Below the pieces are notes generated by a model. That model worked only from the letters and a program-made list of their open reading frames with translations. It searched no databases and was not told the DNA's origin. A program made the translations under genes and the position numbers. From Magnetococcales bacterium (GTDB taxonomy: Bacteria; Pseudomonadota; Magnetococcia; Magnetococcales; UBA8363), in contig JADFYU010000007.1 in the NCBI GenBank assembly GCA_015232865.1, forward strand, positions 1-64,000: a stretch of 64,000 bases of DNA, read 5' to 3'. The first letter of the stretch is position 1; every line of letters begins with the position of its first letter. Positions 1 to 7,416 of the stretch are shown here, in pieces.

Positions 1-277
1 GGTAAACCGGCCCCGTCAGGTACTTGATGAACTTTTTTATAAGCAAAATTTGTGTCCAAGAAACTGGGTGCGGTACAAAACTGTTTCCGACATCCTTCTC
101 CACATGGCCATAAAGAGTGGTTAGCGCCATGGATATCGGCTCCAGTGCTTCATACCGGCTACCGTTCTTGCTCACATGCCAGCCAACGCATTCGGCGTTC
201 CAATGCTCTACAGCGAAACACACCCACACCCATCCTTCTTCTGCGGTCAATACCCGGGCTTCATCCGTCCCTGACAT
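1..277 (-). pseudogene. IS transposase (integrase-core) fragment, cut by the window edge
   Basis: Reading leftward from an ATG at 277, the frame gives a stretch that matches the middle of IS3-type integrase-core (rve) transposases: a TAEEGW segment, then an FAVEHW strand, then VGWHVSKNG and YEALEPI. In intact relatives the strand equivalent to FAVEHW carries a catalytic Asp; here it is Glu, and after about residue 70 the expected D..G.QY motif is no longer recognisable in this frame, with a partial match (TQF) one frame over. I read this as a decayed remnant with a frameshift. The N-terminal part of the transposase is missing and the 3' part may continue beyond position 1. The family assignment is by pattern memory only. 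Confidence 0.5.
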
Positions 278-316
278 GGTCTAATGAACTTCAGACAGAG
301 AAAATTGTGCAAAAAA

Positions 317-886
317 TCAAAAATGGCGGGAAAAATTAAGCTGGAAAGCGGCAGAACCGTTGCGTTGAATGAGTTGGGCGGATGTTTGGCTGCTCAGAGG
401 ATAACAGGCTTCCAAATCGCCCCCTTCTCCAAACAGTCGGCCTCTCAGTTCTAATTTGCTCAGGGATGAAGAACTCTCCTGAACACGATGAAACGGACGG
501 ATCTGAACAGCAGCCTCCTGGGGTCTGTCCGGGTTCCATTGAATACCGACTTCCTTCTCTTTGGATTGCTCAGAGAGGATATACGGGCTGACCCACTCTT
601 TTAAAAACGGTTGACGCTCCATCAATTTTTCGTAGATCGTTGTTTTTTCTCTCTCATCTTCCGACGCAATGGCTTGGGAAATCCGTTGTTCAAAACGGGG
701 TTGGGGTCGATCCCCTCTGCGCAGGGGGGGAGGAGTTGGAATCGGTTCCATCCAACCGCCCGAAATAAAAATATCGGACTCCTGACCATGAACAGGAGCC
801 GACAAAAGCCAAAAAAAAGAAAAGAAAACCAGCCAAAACCGACCAACAGCAGCTGACAAAATCATCTTTCCATTAAGCAGATTCAT
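317..886 (-). CDS. Secreted hypothetical protein
   Basis: A 189-residue protein that I do not recognise. It opens with a convincing signal peptide: a short basic start (MNLLNGK), a long hydrophobic stretch rich in Trp and Phe, and a likely cleavage site after SAPVHG. The mature part is polar, with a Pro-rich segment (EPIPTPPPLRR) and a Ser-rich run (ESSSSLSK), and ends in Phe (FSRHF), as outer-membrane proteins often do, although no beta-barrel is evident in so short a chain. I chose the ATG at 886 because AGAGAGG lies 7 bases upstream; the frame stays open to 931, but that extension would bury the signal peptide. It stands alone, divergent from the GAPDH-like gene. Confidence 0.6.
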   Translation of the reverse strand: MNLLNGKMILSAAVGRFWLVFFSFFWLLSAPVHGQESDIFISGGWMEPIPTPPPLRRGDRPQPRFEQRISQAIASEDEREKTTIYEKLMERQPFLKEWVSPYILSEQSKEKEVGIQWNPDRPQEAAVQIRPFHRVQESSSSLSKLELRGRLFGEGGDLEACYPLSSQTSAQLIQRNGSAAFQLNFSRHF

Positions 887-1134
887 CAAAAAACCTCTCT
901 TTCCCACAAACAAAGCGGCGATGAAGAGCAAATAGTTGGTAATTTCTCAAAATAAATCAACCGATACTGTTGCACTTCCCAAAAGGCTGGTCCGGTTGAA
1001 AAAGGGGACGATTTTGTGAAACCGAGACATTTTTCTTTTCGGATGGCATTTTGTACCATTCAATTTTTCGGTAGCACCCTTTGGTAACAGTCAACAAGAA
1101 TCTGTCCATAAATAACTCACAGAAGGGCTTGCAG

Positions 1135-2124
1135 ATGGTTTCGACAGGTATCAATGGCTTTGGTCGATTCGGACTTCACTTGCTGAAATATTGGCTGGAC
1201 AACCGCAAACAGGCCAGTTTTTCAATTGACTATATCAATGATGAGACGTTAACCCCGGAAAATGCGCTTTCCATTATTCTAGGGGACCGTTTTGTGACCA
1301 TCAGCAAAACCCATCGTGTCACCCTTGAGGGGGATTGTATCACATTTTCCGCCCCAAGTGGTCAAAATGAGACCATCCAGTTTACCCAGACCGAAAAACA
1401 ACGGATACCCTGGCGCGGGCAACCGGATCTATTGCTGGAATGTTCGGGTCGGTATTGTCAGGCTCAAAGCAATCGGGAATATTTGCAGGGGGCGACCAAG
1501 CGTATTCTTATTTCAGCGACGGTGGCCGATGCCGACCAGACCCTGGTGGTGGGCTTCAACCACCACACCTTTGACAAAAATGCCCGGATTATCTCTTATG
1601 GTTCCTGCATTATCAATGCGTTCGTCCCGTTAACGAACTGGATTCACCAGCAGTTCCATATTCAAGAGTGTGACACGACGGTTATCCACAACATGCCCGA
1701 ACATCAACTGCTCAAACCAGAAAACAGATCTCTCCAGCGTCGCCCCTGCTCTTTGGAATGGATGGGACCGAGGTTGTTGAGTTATCTTTCACCAAACAAC
1801 TTTACCGTTCTCAAAACCTACATCCCCTACCCCGGCATCTCCATGATCGACATGCGCTATCGCCTGACAACCCCGCCGGATCAAGATCGATTTGTGCAAC
1901 TGTTTACCGAGGCCTGTCAGGGTGGCCCCCTAAAAGGTCTCTATTCCACAGATCGGCCGGGGGATGAGCCGGAGAGTCATCTCAACACACCTTTTTCGGC
2001 GACCCTGCGCCACGACGGTTATCGTTTTATCGGCAAAAACCTCTATTTATCTTGCTATTTCGACAACGAAAACTCAGTCAACCGATTTTTTGACCTGATC
2101 CAGTTTTTGACCGACCAGGACTAG
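1135..2124 (+). CDS. Divergent glyceraldehyde-3-phosphate dehydrogenase-like protein
   Basis: A 329-residue member of the GAPDH superfamily. The N-terminal NAD-binding motif (GINGFGRFG) is intact. The catalytic Cys is visible in SYGSCIINAFVP, where ordinary GAPDH has SNASCTTNCLAP, and a His follows at the expected spacing (TTVIHNMPEHQ). The substrate-phosphate segments of true GAPDH (the RRGR and IIPTSTGAA regions) are not recognisable, so the substrate may differ. Length fits the family. The start at 1135 is preferred over an upstream TTG at 1081 because AGAAGGG lies just before it and the Rossmann motif begins within a few residues. No glycolytic partner (pgk, tkt) is adjacent. The fold is secure; the reaction is not. 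Confidence 0.75.
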   Translation: MVSTGINGFGRFGLHLLKYWLDNRKQASFSIDYINDETLTPENALSIILGDRFVTISKTHRVTLEGDCITFSAPSGQNETIQFTQTEKQRIPWRGQPDLLLECSGRYCQAQSNREYLQGATKRILISATVADADQTLVVGFNHHTFDKNARIISYGSCIINAFVPLTNWIHQQFHIQECDTTVIHNMPEHQLLKPENRSLQRRPCSLEWMGPRLLSYLSPNNFTVLKTYIPYPGISMIDMRYRLTTPPDQDRFVQLFTEACQGGPLKGLYSTDRPGDEPESHLNTPFSATLRHDGYRFIGKNLYLSCYFDNENSVNRFFDLIQFLTDQD

Positions 2125-2277
2125 CCATTTTTGCGGAAGAACGAATTTTATATCGGAGTCAACCCGGGTCATGTTATCATGGTTGGGATGAGGAGATTGG
2201 GGGAGAGGGTTTTCCCCGTGAAGTTTGGCGGATAATCTGCTCCTCTCTTTCACCACCACCGAAATTCAGGAGCCCTC

Positions 2278-2478
2278 ATGTCACTCAGACCGAAAAAAAA
2301 CCAAAGGGAGCGGGAAATCATCCAAAGATTGGATAACGAGATTGCTCAAATGCGCAAAAAAACCTTTACATTTCAATCAGAAAACCCACTCTCTCCCTTT
2401 GATCCGGAAGTGGAGGATTTGTCCGATCTGATACATAGCGGCATTTTACCCACCATACGCAAACCGACCCTGCACTAG
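2278..2478 (+). CDS. Small hypothetical protein
   Basis: A 66-residue, highly charged protein of unknown function. It begins with a basic, helix-prone segment (RPKKNQREREIIQRLDNEI) and ends with an acidic linker and a short C-terminal tail. CAGGAG is placed 5 bases before the ATG, which is the main reason for accepting it. It follows the GAPDH-like gene after about 150 bases on the same strand. An overlapping longer frame starting at 2225 has no such ribosome site and a less plausible composition. Confidence 0.5.
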   Translation: MSLRPKKNQREREIIQRLDNEIAQMRKKTFTFQSENPLSPFDPEVEDLSDLIHSGILPTIRKPTLH

Positions 2479-2545
2479 CAATTGATTCTGCTCGACCACC
2501 GGAACACGCCTCGCCAACCGAAAACAGTACAGATCTGACGGTGAA

Positions 2546-2562
2546 CCTGAATTCGGCAGTTG
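2546..2562. repeat. Solo arm of the dispersed palindromic repeat family
   Basis: The 17-base arm CCTGAATTCGGCAGTTG is present without a clear partner arm nearby. It matches the ends of the full copies elsewhere in the window (for example 47169-47312 and 50628-50676) and lies at the 3' end of the short minus-strand ORF 2567-2686. Confidence 0.55.
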
Positions 2563-2566
2563 TCGG

Positions 2567-2686
2567 CTATTTTGACGCCATACGGCTCAGAAAATTGGGC
2601 ATGGGCAGGCCGGTCGGGCTGGATATGGCATAGCCGCCGGCCAAACAAGCCAGGCAAAAAACCATCAAAAAAACAGTGACAAACAT
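2567..2686 (-). CDS. Possible 39-residue membrane or exported peptide
   Basis: A very short ORF with ATG at 2686 and GCGAGG about 7 bases upstream. The first 17 residues (MFVTVFLMVFCLACLAG) are almost wholly hydrophobic and contain two Cys; the tail is short and ends in Lys. It could be a single-pass membrane peptide or a signal-like sequence. The stop codon directly abuts the repeat arm at 2546-2562, a placement seen for several larger genes here. There is no homology evidence; the call rests on the ribosome site, the composition and this position. Confidence 0.3.
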   Translation of the reverse strand: MFVTVFLMVFCLACLAGGYAISSPTGLPMPNFLSRMASK

Positions 2687-2895
2687 GGCAAAACCTCGCT
2701 CAAAAACCGTTAAATCGAAAGAGGGCTTCCGCTCTTGAGATCACCCTCTGTCCGAAGTCAAAGCAATTTCCTTGCCGAATCCTGGCTGTGCATTTCAAAT
2801 CAACGGCAAACGGCCCTTGGAAGGAGGTAGAGGGCGCAAGCCAAGGATTGTTGGCCGTCTCTTACAGAAGAGAGACCGACTGCCGAACTCAGAGC

Positions 2896-3711
2896 TTATA
2901 AAACCAGACGATTCAATCGACCGCTCTGAAACCCCTCCAGATCCAACGAGACAAATCGAAAACCCAATTCCAAAAAAAAGGTTACGGTTTTTTGCCGCAA
3001 CTCTCCAGTCAGAAATTGAGGAAAATCCGACACCGGCAGTTCGACCCGGGCCGTCTCCCCCTGCTTGCGCACCCTGACTTCAGAAAACCCCAAACCATGC
3101 AGCCAATGTTCTGCCGCTTCAATCATTCGTAAGGATCGCTCCTCAATGGGATCACCGTAGGTCACTCGTGAGGAGAGACAGGGAGAAGCGGCCCGGTTCC
3201 AAGTCGGCAATCCAGCCGCCCGAGACAATGACCGCACCTCATCCTTGGTCAAACCGACCGCCATCAACGGGCTGAAAACCTGATGCTGATTCCGGGCCAG
3301 CAATCCAGGTCGATAATCGTTCAAATCATCTGCCGTGCTGCCATCGACCACCACGTCGTAGCCCTCCTTTTGAGCCAACTCCTGAAGGCGGCCAAACAGA
3401 TTATTCTTACAGTAAAAGCAGCGGTTGACCGGATTCTTGACAAAATCCGCATCGGCCATCTCTCCACTATCGATATACCGATGCGGCAGATCGAACAGTT
3501 TGACAACCTCTTCGACCGACTGCCGATCCCACTCCGGCATGGTCGCCGACCGACCGGTAACCGCCAGGGTCTCGACCTGTGATTGGTGCAGGACCGTCAA
3601 CAAAAAAGAGGAGTCCACCCCACCGGAGAAGGCCAACAAAACTCGGCCCAACTCTTTTAAATACCCCTGCAATTCATCCATCTTTTCCTGAGGCGACATC
3701 TTCTCTTTCAT
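2896..3711 (-). CDS. larE: ATP-dependent sacrificial sulfur transferase LarE
   Basis: A PP-loop ATP pyrophosphatase of 271 residues. In known systems LarE adenylates and sulfurates pyridinium carboxylates to build the nickel-pincer cofactor of lactate racemase and related enzymes. The PP-loop SGGVDSS lies near the N-terminus. It is followed by the family segments CFYCKNNLF, DGSTADD and SPCLSSR; the Cys of the last corresponds to the sacrificial-sulfur Cys of the single-Cys enzymes. The C-terminal segment VRVRKQGETARVE is also typical. An AGGAGG immediately before 3711 fits poorly at one-base spacing, so the next in-frame ATG at 3699 may be used instead. No larB, larC or larA is in the window, so it is an orphan here. 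Confidence 0.88.
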   Translation of the reverse strand: MKEKMSPQEKMDELQGYLKELGRVLLAFSGGVDSSFLLTVLHQSQVETLAVTGRSATMPEWDRQSVEEVVKLFDLPHRYIDSGEMADADFVKNPVNRCFYCKNNLFGRLQELAQKEGYDVVVDGSTADDLNDYRPGLLARNQHQVFSPLMAVGLTKDEVRSLSRAAGLPTWNRAASPCLSSRVTYGDPIEERSLRMIEAAEHWLHGLGFSEVRVRKQGETARVELPVSDFPQFLTGELRQKTVTFFLELGFRFVSLDLEGFQSGRLNRLVL

Positions 3712-3901
3712 CCCTCCTGGCCGGATCGTCGTAGCCTTTGCCAGACAACAATACAATGACTTATTGAAATTAATTTACACAATAAAAAACAATAATTTAT
3801 AAAACAAAACCCAGATCAAGCCCGCCATCTTGGATCATTCAACCTTGATGGAGCCGTGCATTTTTTTTAAAGAGTGGTATCCTGAACTCTTCTACTCATT
3901 A

Positions 3902-3990
3902 GCCTGGGTTCGGTAGCTGGTCGTGCCCGCACGGCCTGACACGGCCACCGGTTTTTGGCGACTGCGTGTCTATCACTGCCAACCCCTGGT
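3902..3990. repeat. Degenerate copy of the dispersed palindromic repeat
   Basis: The left arm GCCTGGGTTCGGTAGCTGG and the right arm ending CACTGCCAACCCCTGG are imperfect reverse complements. Between them lies an inner inverted repeat around CGGCCTGACACGGCC. It occupies the region just upstream of gatC, so it may also influence the leader of that operon. It is more diverged than the copies at 47 and 50 kb. Confidence 0.5.
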
Positions 3991-4014
3991 TTATCACCTA
4001 AGATGCGATGAATC

Positions 4015-4302
4015 ATGTCTATTAAAAGCGACACCGTCAAGCATGTAGCGAACCTGGCCCGATTGAATATTTCTGACGACGAGTTGGAAACCTACGCCCA
4101 ACAACTTTCCCAGATCCTGGGGTTGATGGATCAGTTAAACGCCCTGCCAACCGATGACGTACAACCCATGACCCATGCCGTGAACGTAGAGATGACCGGT
4201 CGGGCGGATGAGGTGGTCAACGGCGATATGCGGGATATTTTGCTGGCCTGCGCCCCGGAATCGGAACAGGGCCATTTTCGGGTTCCCAAAATAATCGAAT
4301 AA
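4015..4302 (+). CDS. gatC: Asp-tRNA(Asn)/Glu-tRNA(Gln) amidotransferase subunit C
   Basis: The 95-residue small subunit of GatCAB, which stabilises GatA and threads between GatA and GatB. The family pattern is clear: an N-terminal helix (TVKHVANLARLNISDDE), a central QLSQILGLMDQLNALPTD region, then DDVQPMTH and the C-terminal HFRVPKIIE. It is the first gene of a gatC-gatA-gatB operon, 42 bases before gatA. A complete gatCAB implies that this organism makes Gln-tRNA, and perhaps Asn-tRNA, by transamidation. Confidence 0.95.
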   Translation: MSIKSDTVKHVANLARLNISDDELETYAQQLSQILGLMDQLNALPTDDVQPMTHAVNVEMTGRADEVVNGDMRDILLACAPESEQGHFRVPKIIE

Positions 4303-4344
4303 TCATTCCAGATCGAACCTTCGCCACCTATCGGAGTTTTCATC

Positions 4345-5808
4345 GTGTTATCAGATCCCACACGGCTAACCCTCAGTCAAACGGCTGAACTGCTTAAAAA
4401 TCGTCACCTCTCATCCAAAGATCTGGTCCAGGCCTTTCTGGAACGGATTGAGACCCTCAACCCGGAAATCAACGCCTATATTACCGTCGATAAGGCGGGG
4501 GCCATTCGCGCCGCCCAGGAAGCCGACCGTCGTCTGGATGCTAAACAAGGGGAACCGCTGACCGGCATTCCGCTGGCCATCAAAGATCTGTTCTGCACCC
4601 AAGGGATTCGCACCACCTGCGCCTCTAAAATTCTCGGTAACTTCATCCCCCCCTATGAGTCAACAGTCACCAGCCGCCTTAAAGCGGCAGGAGCGGTGAT
4701 TTTGGGTAAAACCAACATGGATGAGTTTGCCATGGGTTCCTCCAACGAAACCTCTTTTTTTGGCCCGGTCAAAAATCCCTGGAATACCGAGCGCATTCCC
4801 GGCGGCTCTTCCGGCGGTTCCGCCGCTGCCGTATCCGCCGGCCTGGGTACAGCGGCTCTGGGAACCGATACCGGCGGCTCTATTCGCCAACCGGCGGCTC
4901 TGACTGGCATTACCGGACTCAAACCGACCTATGGTCGGGTCTCGCGCTTTGGCATGATCGCCTTTGCCTCTTCACTGGATCAAGCCGGCCCCATGACCCG
5001 AACCGCCGAAGATGCCGCACTCCTGCTTCAGGCCATTGCCGGGCACGACCCCAAAGACGCCACCAGCATCCCGACCCCGGTCCCGGATTATATGGCCACC
5101 CTCAACGACGGCCTAAACGGTAGAAAAATCGGTGTTCCGGCGGAATATTTCTCCGAAGGTCTGGATGAAGGGGTCAAAAAAAGCATCGATGCGGCTAAAG
5201 AGCAGTTTCAGGCCATTGGCGCCGAGTTGGTCCCCATCTCTCTGGCCACCACCGCCCAGGCCATTCCGACCTACTACATTCTGGCCCCGGCGGAGGCCTC
5301 TTCCAACCTGGCCCGTTTTGATGGCGTTCGTTTCGGATACCGGTGTGAAAACCCACAGGATCTGCGCGATCTTTTCTTCAGAACCCGTGCGGAAGGGTTT
5401 GGCAGCGAGGTCAAGCGGCGAATCATGTTGGGCACCTACGTGCTCTCCTCCGGTTACTATGACGCCTACTACCGAAAAGCCCAAAAAGTGCGCCGCTTGA
5501 TTGCCGACGATTTCAAATCCGCCTTTGAGCAGGTCGATCTGATCCTGGCTCCGACCACACCGGAAACCGCGTTTAAACTCGGAGAAAAAACCGACGATCC
5601 GGTGCGCATGTATCTTTCAGATATTTTTACCATCAATGTCAATCTGGCGGGACTTCCAGCCATCTCGATCCCTTGCGGATTTGATGACGGGAACCTGCCG
5701 ATCGGCCTTCAACTGATCGGGCGGCCTCTCGATGAGAGTGGAATTTTATCCGCCGCTCACGCCTATCAACAAGCCACAGACTGGCATACACGGAATCCGG
5801 TTCTTTAA
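4345..5808 (+). CDS. gatA: Asp-tRNA(Asn)/Glu-tRNA(Gln) amidotransferase subunit A
   Basis: The 487-residue amidase subunit that releases ammonia from glutamine for transfer to mischarged tRNA. The amidase signature is complete: the catalytic Lys in AIKDLF, the Gly/Ser-rich [11 protein letters not shown] and the [12 protein letters not shown] segment supplying the cis-Ser and the nucleophile. [11 protein letters not shown] and KPTYGRVSR are also diagnostic of GatA rather than other amidases. It starts with GTG, supported by CGGAG about 8 bases upstream. Its stop is two bases from gatB, so the two are probably translationally coupled. Confidence 0.97.
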   Translation: MLSDPTRLTLSQTAELLKNRHLSSKDLVQAFLERIETLNPEINAYITVDKAGAIRAAQEADRRLDAKQGEPLTGIPLAIKDLFCTQGIRTTCASKILGNFIPPYESTVTSRLKAAGAVILGKTNMDEFAMGSSNETSFFGPVKNPWNTERIPGGSSGGSAAAVSAGLGTAALGTDTGGSIRQPAALTGITGLKPTYGRVSRFGMIAFASSLDQAGPMTRTAEDAALLLQAIAGHDPKDATSIPTPVPDYMATLNDGLNGRKIGVPAEYFSEGLDEGVKKSIDAAKEQFQAIGAELVPISLATTAQAIPTYYILAPAEASSNLARFDGVRFGYRCENPQDLRDLFFRTRAEGFGSEVKRRIMLGTYVLSSGYYDAYYRKAQKVRRLIADDFKSAFEQVDLILAPTTPETAFKLGEKTDDPVRMYLSDIFTINVNLAGLPAISIPCGFDDGNLPIGLQLIGRPLDESGILSAAHAYQQATDWHTRNPVL

Positions 5809-5810
5809 TC

Positions 5811-7268
5811 ATGCCTATCGACCCTCTATACGAAACCGTCATCGGACTGGAGGTACACGCCCAGCTCCGAACAAAGTCCAAGATTTTTTGTGGCTGCCCC
5901 AACCAATACGGTTCGGACGCCAACACCCAGATCTGCCCGGTCTGTGCCGGCTTTCCCGGTGTACTGCCGGTGATGAATCGGCAGATGGTCAACATGGCCA
6001 TTAAAACCGGCTTGGCCATTAATGGTCAGATCCGCACCTATTCGGAGTTTTCCCGAAAAAACTATTTCTACCCGGACTCACCGACCGGTTATCAAATCTC
6101 GCAATACGATCTGCCCATCATCGAAGCGGGAGAGCTGTTTATCGATACGCCGGAGCAGCCGAGAAAACGGATCGGCGTAACCCGAATCCACATGGAGGTC
6201 GATGCCGGCAAGAGCGTCCACGAAGGGGTGGTCGGCGGCTCTTGGGTTGATCTGAACCGGGTCGGAACCCCCTTACTCGAAATTGTCTCGGAACCGGACA
6301 TGCGCTCCTCGGAGGAGGCCGGTGCCTACCTGAAAAAACTGCGGGCCATTGTCCGTTTCATCGAAGTTTGTGACGGCAACATGGAGGAAGGCTCTTTTCG
6401 CTGTGACGCCAACGTATCGGTGCGCCCGCATGGGGCCGAAAAACTGGGAACACGAACCGAACTCAAAAATCTCAACTCCATTCGCAACGTCATGCGCGCT
6501 ATCGACTTTGAGGTGGAACGCCAGATCGATCTGATTGAAAACGGTGGTGAAGTGGTTCAGGAGACCCGTCTATGGGATGCCAACAAAAATCTCAGTCGTT
6601 CCATGCGCAGCAAAGAGGACGCCCATGACTATCGCTATTTCCCAGAGCCGGACCTCCCTCCCCTGGTCCTGGACGACAATCGGATCACCCAGTTAAAAGC
6701 TGAACTGCCGGAGTTGCCGGACCAGATGGCCGAGCGGTTTCAGAACAGCTTCGATCTCTCCGAATATGACGCTGGCGTGCTGACCTCCAGCCGCGAGATG
6801 GCCACCTATTTTGAAACCGCCAATCAGGTGGTGACCGATTCAGGCAAGAGCAACGCCAAAGCGATCGCCAACTGGGTCACCGTCGAACTGCTTGGCCGCC
6901 TCAACAAAGAGGGACTGGAGATTGAACAAAGCCCGGTTCCAGCGCAGAGCCTGGGAAAACTGGTTGCCCTGATCCAAACCGGAGAGATTTCCGGGAAAAT
7001 TGCCAAGCAGGTTTTTACCGTTCTTTTTGACGAAGGGGGCGACCCGGAACAGATCATCGTGGCCAAGAATCTGAAACAGGTGACCGACTCCGGTGCCATC
7101 GAAGCGGTGGTGGATAAAATTCTGGCCGACAACCCGGAACAGGTAGAGCAGTATCGAGCCGGAAAGACCAAGGTTTTGGGTTTTTTGGTTGGCCAGGTCA
7201 TGCAGGCCACACGCGGCAAGGCCAACCCGGCGATGGTTAACTCGGTACTTAAAAACAGATTGGGATAA
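5811..7268 (+). CDS. gatB: Asp-tRNA(Asn)/Glu-tRNA(Gln) amidotransferase subunit B
   Basis: The 485-residue subunit that binds the mischarged tRNA and phosphorylates its acyl group before amidation. The start ETVIGLEVHAQL is classic. Two Cys pairs (CGCP and CPVC) mark the zinc site, and the kinase core segments RKNYFYPDSPTGYQISQ, HMEVDAGK and DLNRVGTPLLEI are all present. The C-terminal tail domain ends with GKANPAMVNSVL. The start is fixed by the gatA stop two bases before. A copy of the dispersed repeat begins 12 bases after the stop. Confidence 0.97.
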   Translation: MPIDPLYETVIGLEVHAQLRTKSKIFCGCPNQYGSDANTQICPVCAGFPGVLPVMNRQMVNMAIKTGLAINGQIRTYSEFSRKNYFYPDSPTGYQISQYDLPIIEAGELFIDTPEQPRKRIGVTRIHMEVDAGKSVHEGVVGGSWVDLNRVGTPLLEIVSEPDMRSSEEAGAYLKKLRAIVRFIEVCDGNMEEGSFRCDANVSVRPHGAEKLGTRTELKNLNSIRNVMRAIDFEVERQIDLIENGGEVVQETRLWDANKNLSRSMRSKEDAHDYRYFPEPDLPPLVLDDNRITQLKAELPELPDQMAERFQNSFDLSEYDAGVLTSSREMATYFETANQVVTDSGKSNAKAIANWVTVELLGRLNKEGLEIEQSPVPAQSLGKLVALIQTGEISGKIAKQVFTVLFDEGGDPEQIIVAKNLKQVTDSGAIEAVVDKILADNPEQVEQYRAGKTKVLGFLVGQVMQATRGKANPAMVNSVLKNRLG

Positions 7269-7280
7269 CAACCCACACTT

Positions 7281-7394
7281 AACCCAAATTCGGCAGTTTG
7301 AGCTACGGAAACGGTGCCGCAACATGGTTTATCTGGTAAATTTCAACAAACGATCAGGCCAAGTGCGAACCAACAACTGCGAAATCTGGGTTTA
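7281..7394. repeat. Dispersed palindromic repeat, medium copy
   Basis: AACCCAAATTCGGCAGTTTG at the left end pairs imperfectly with CAACTGCGAAATCTGGGTTT at the right end. Inside, GGTGCCGCAACATGGTTTATCTGGT matches the inner part of the long copy at 42681-42846. It fills the gap between gatB and the AsmA-like gene. Confidence 0.7.
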
Positions 7395-7416
7395 ACCCGT
7401 AATAAGGCCATTTTTC

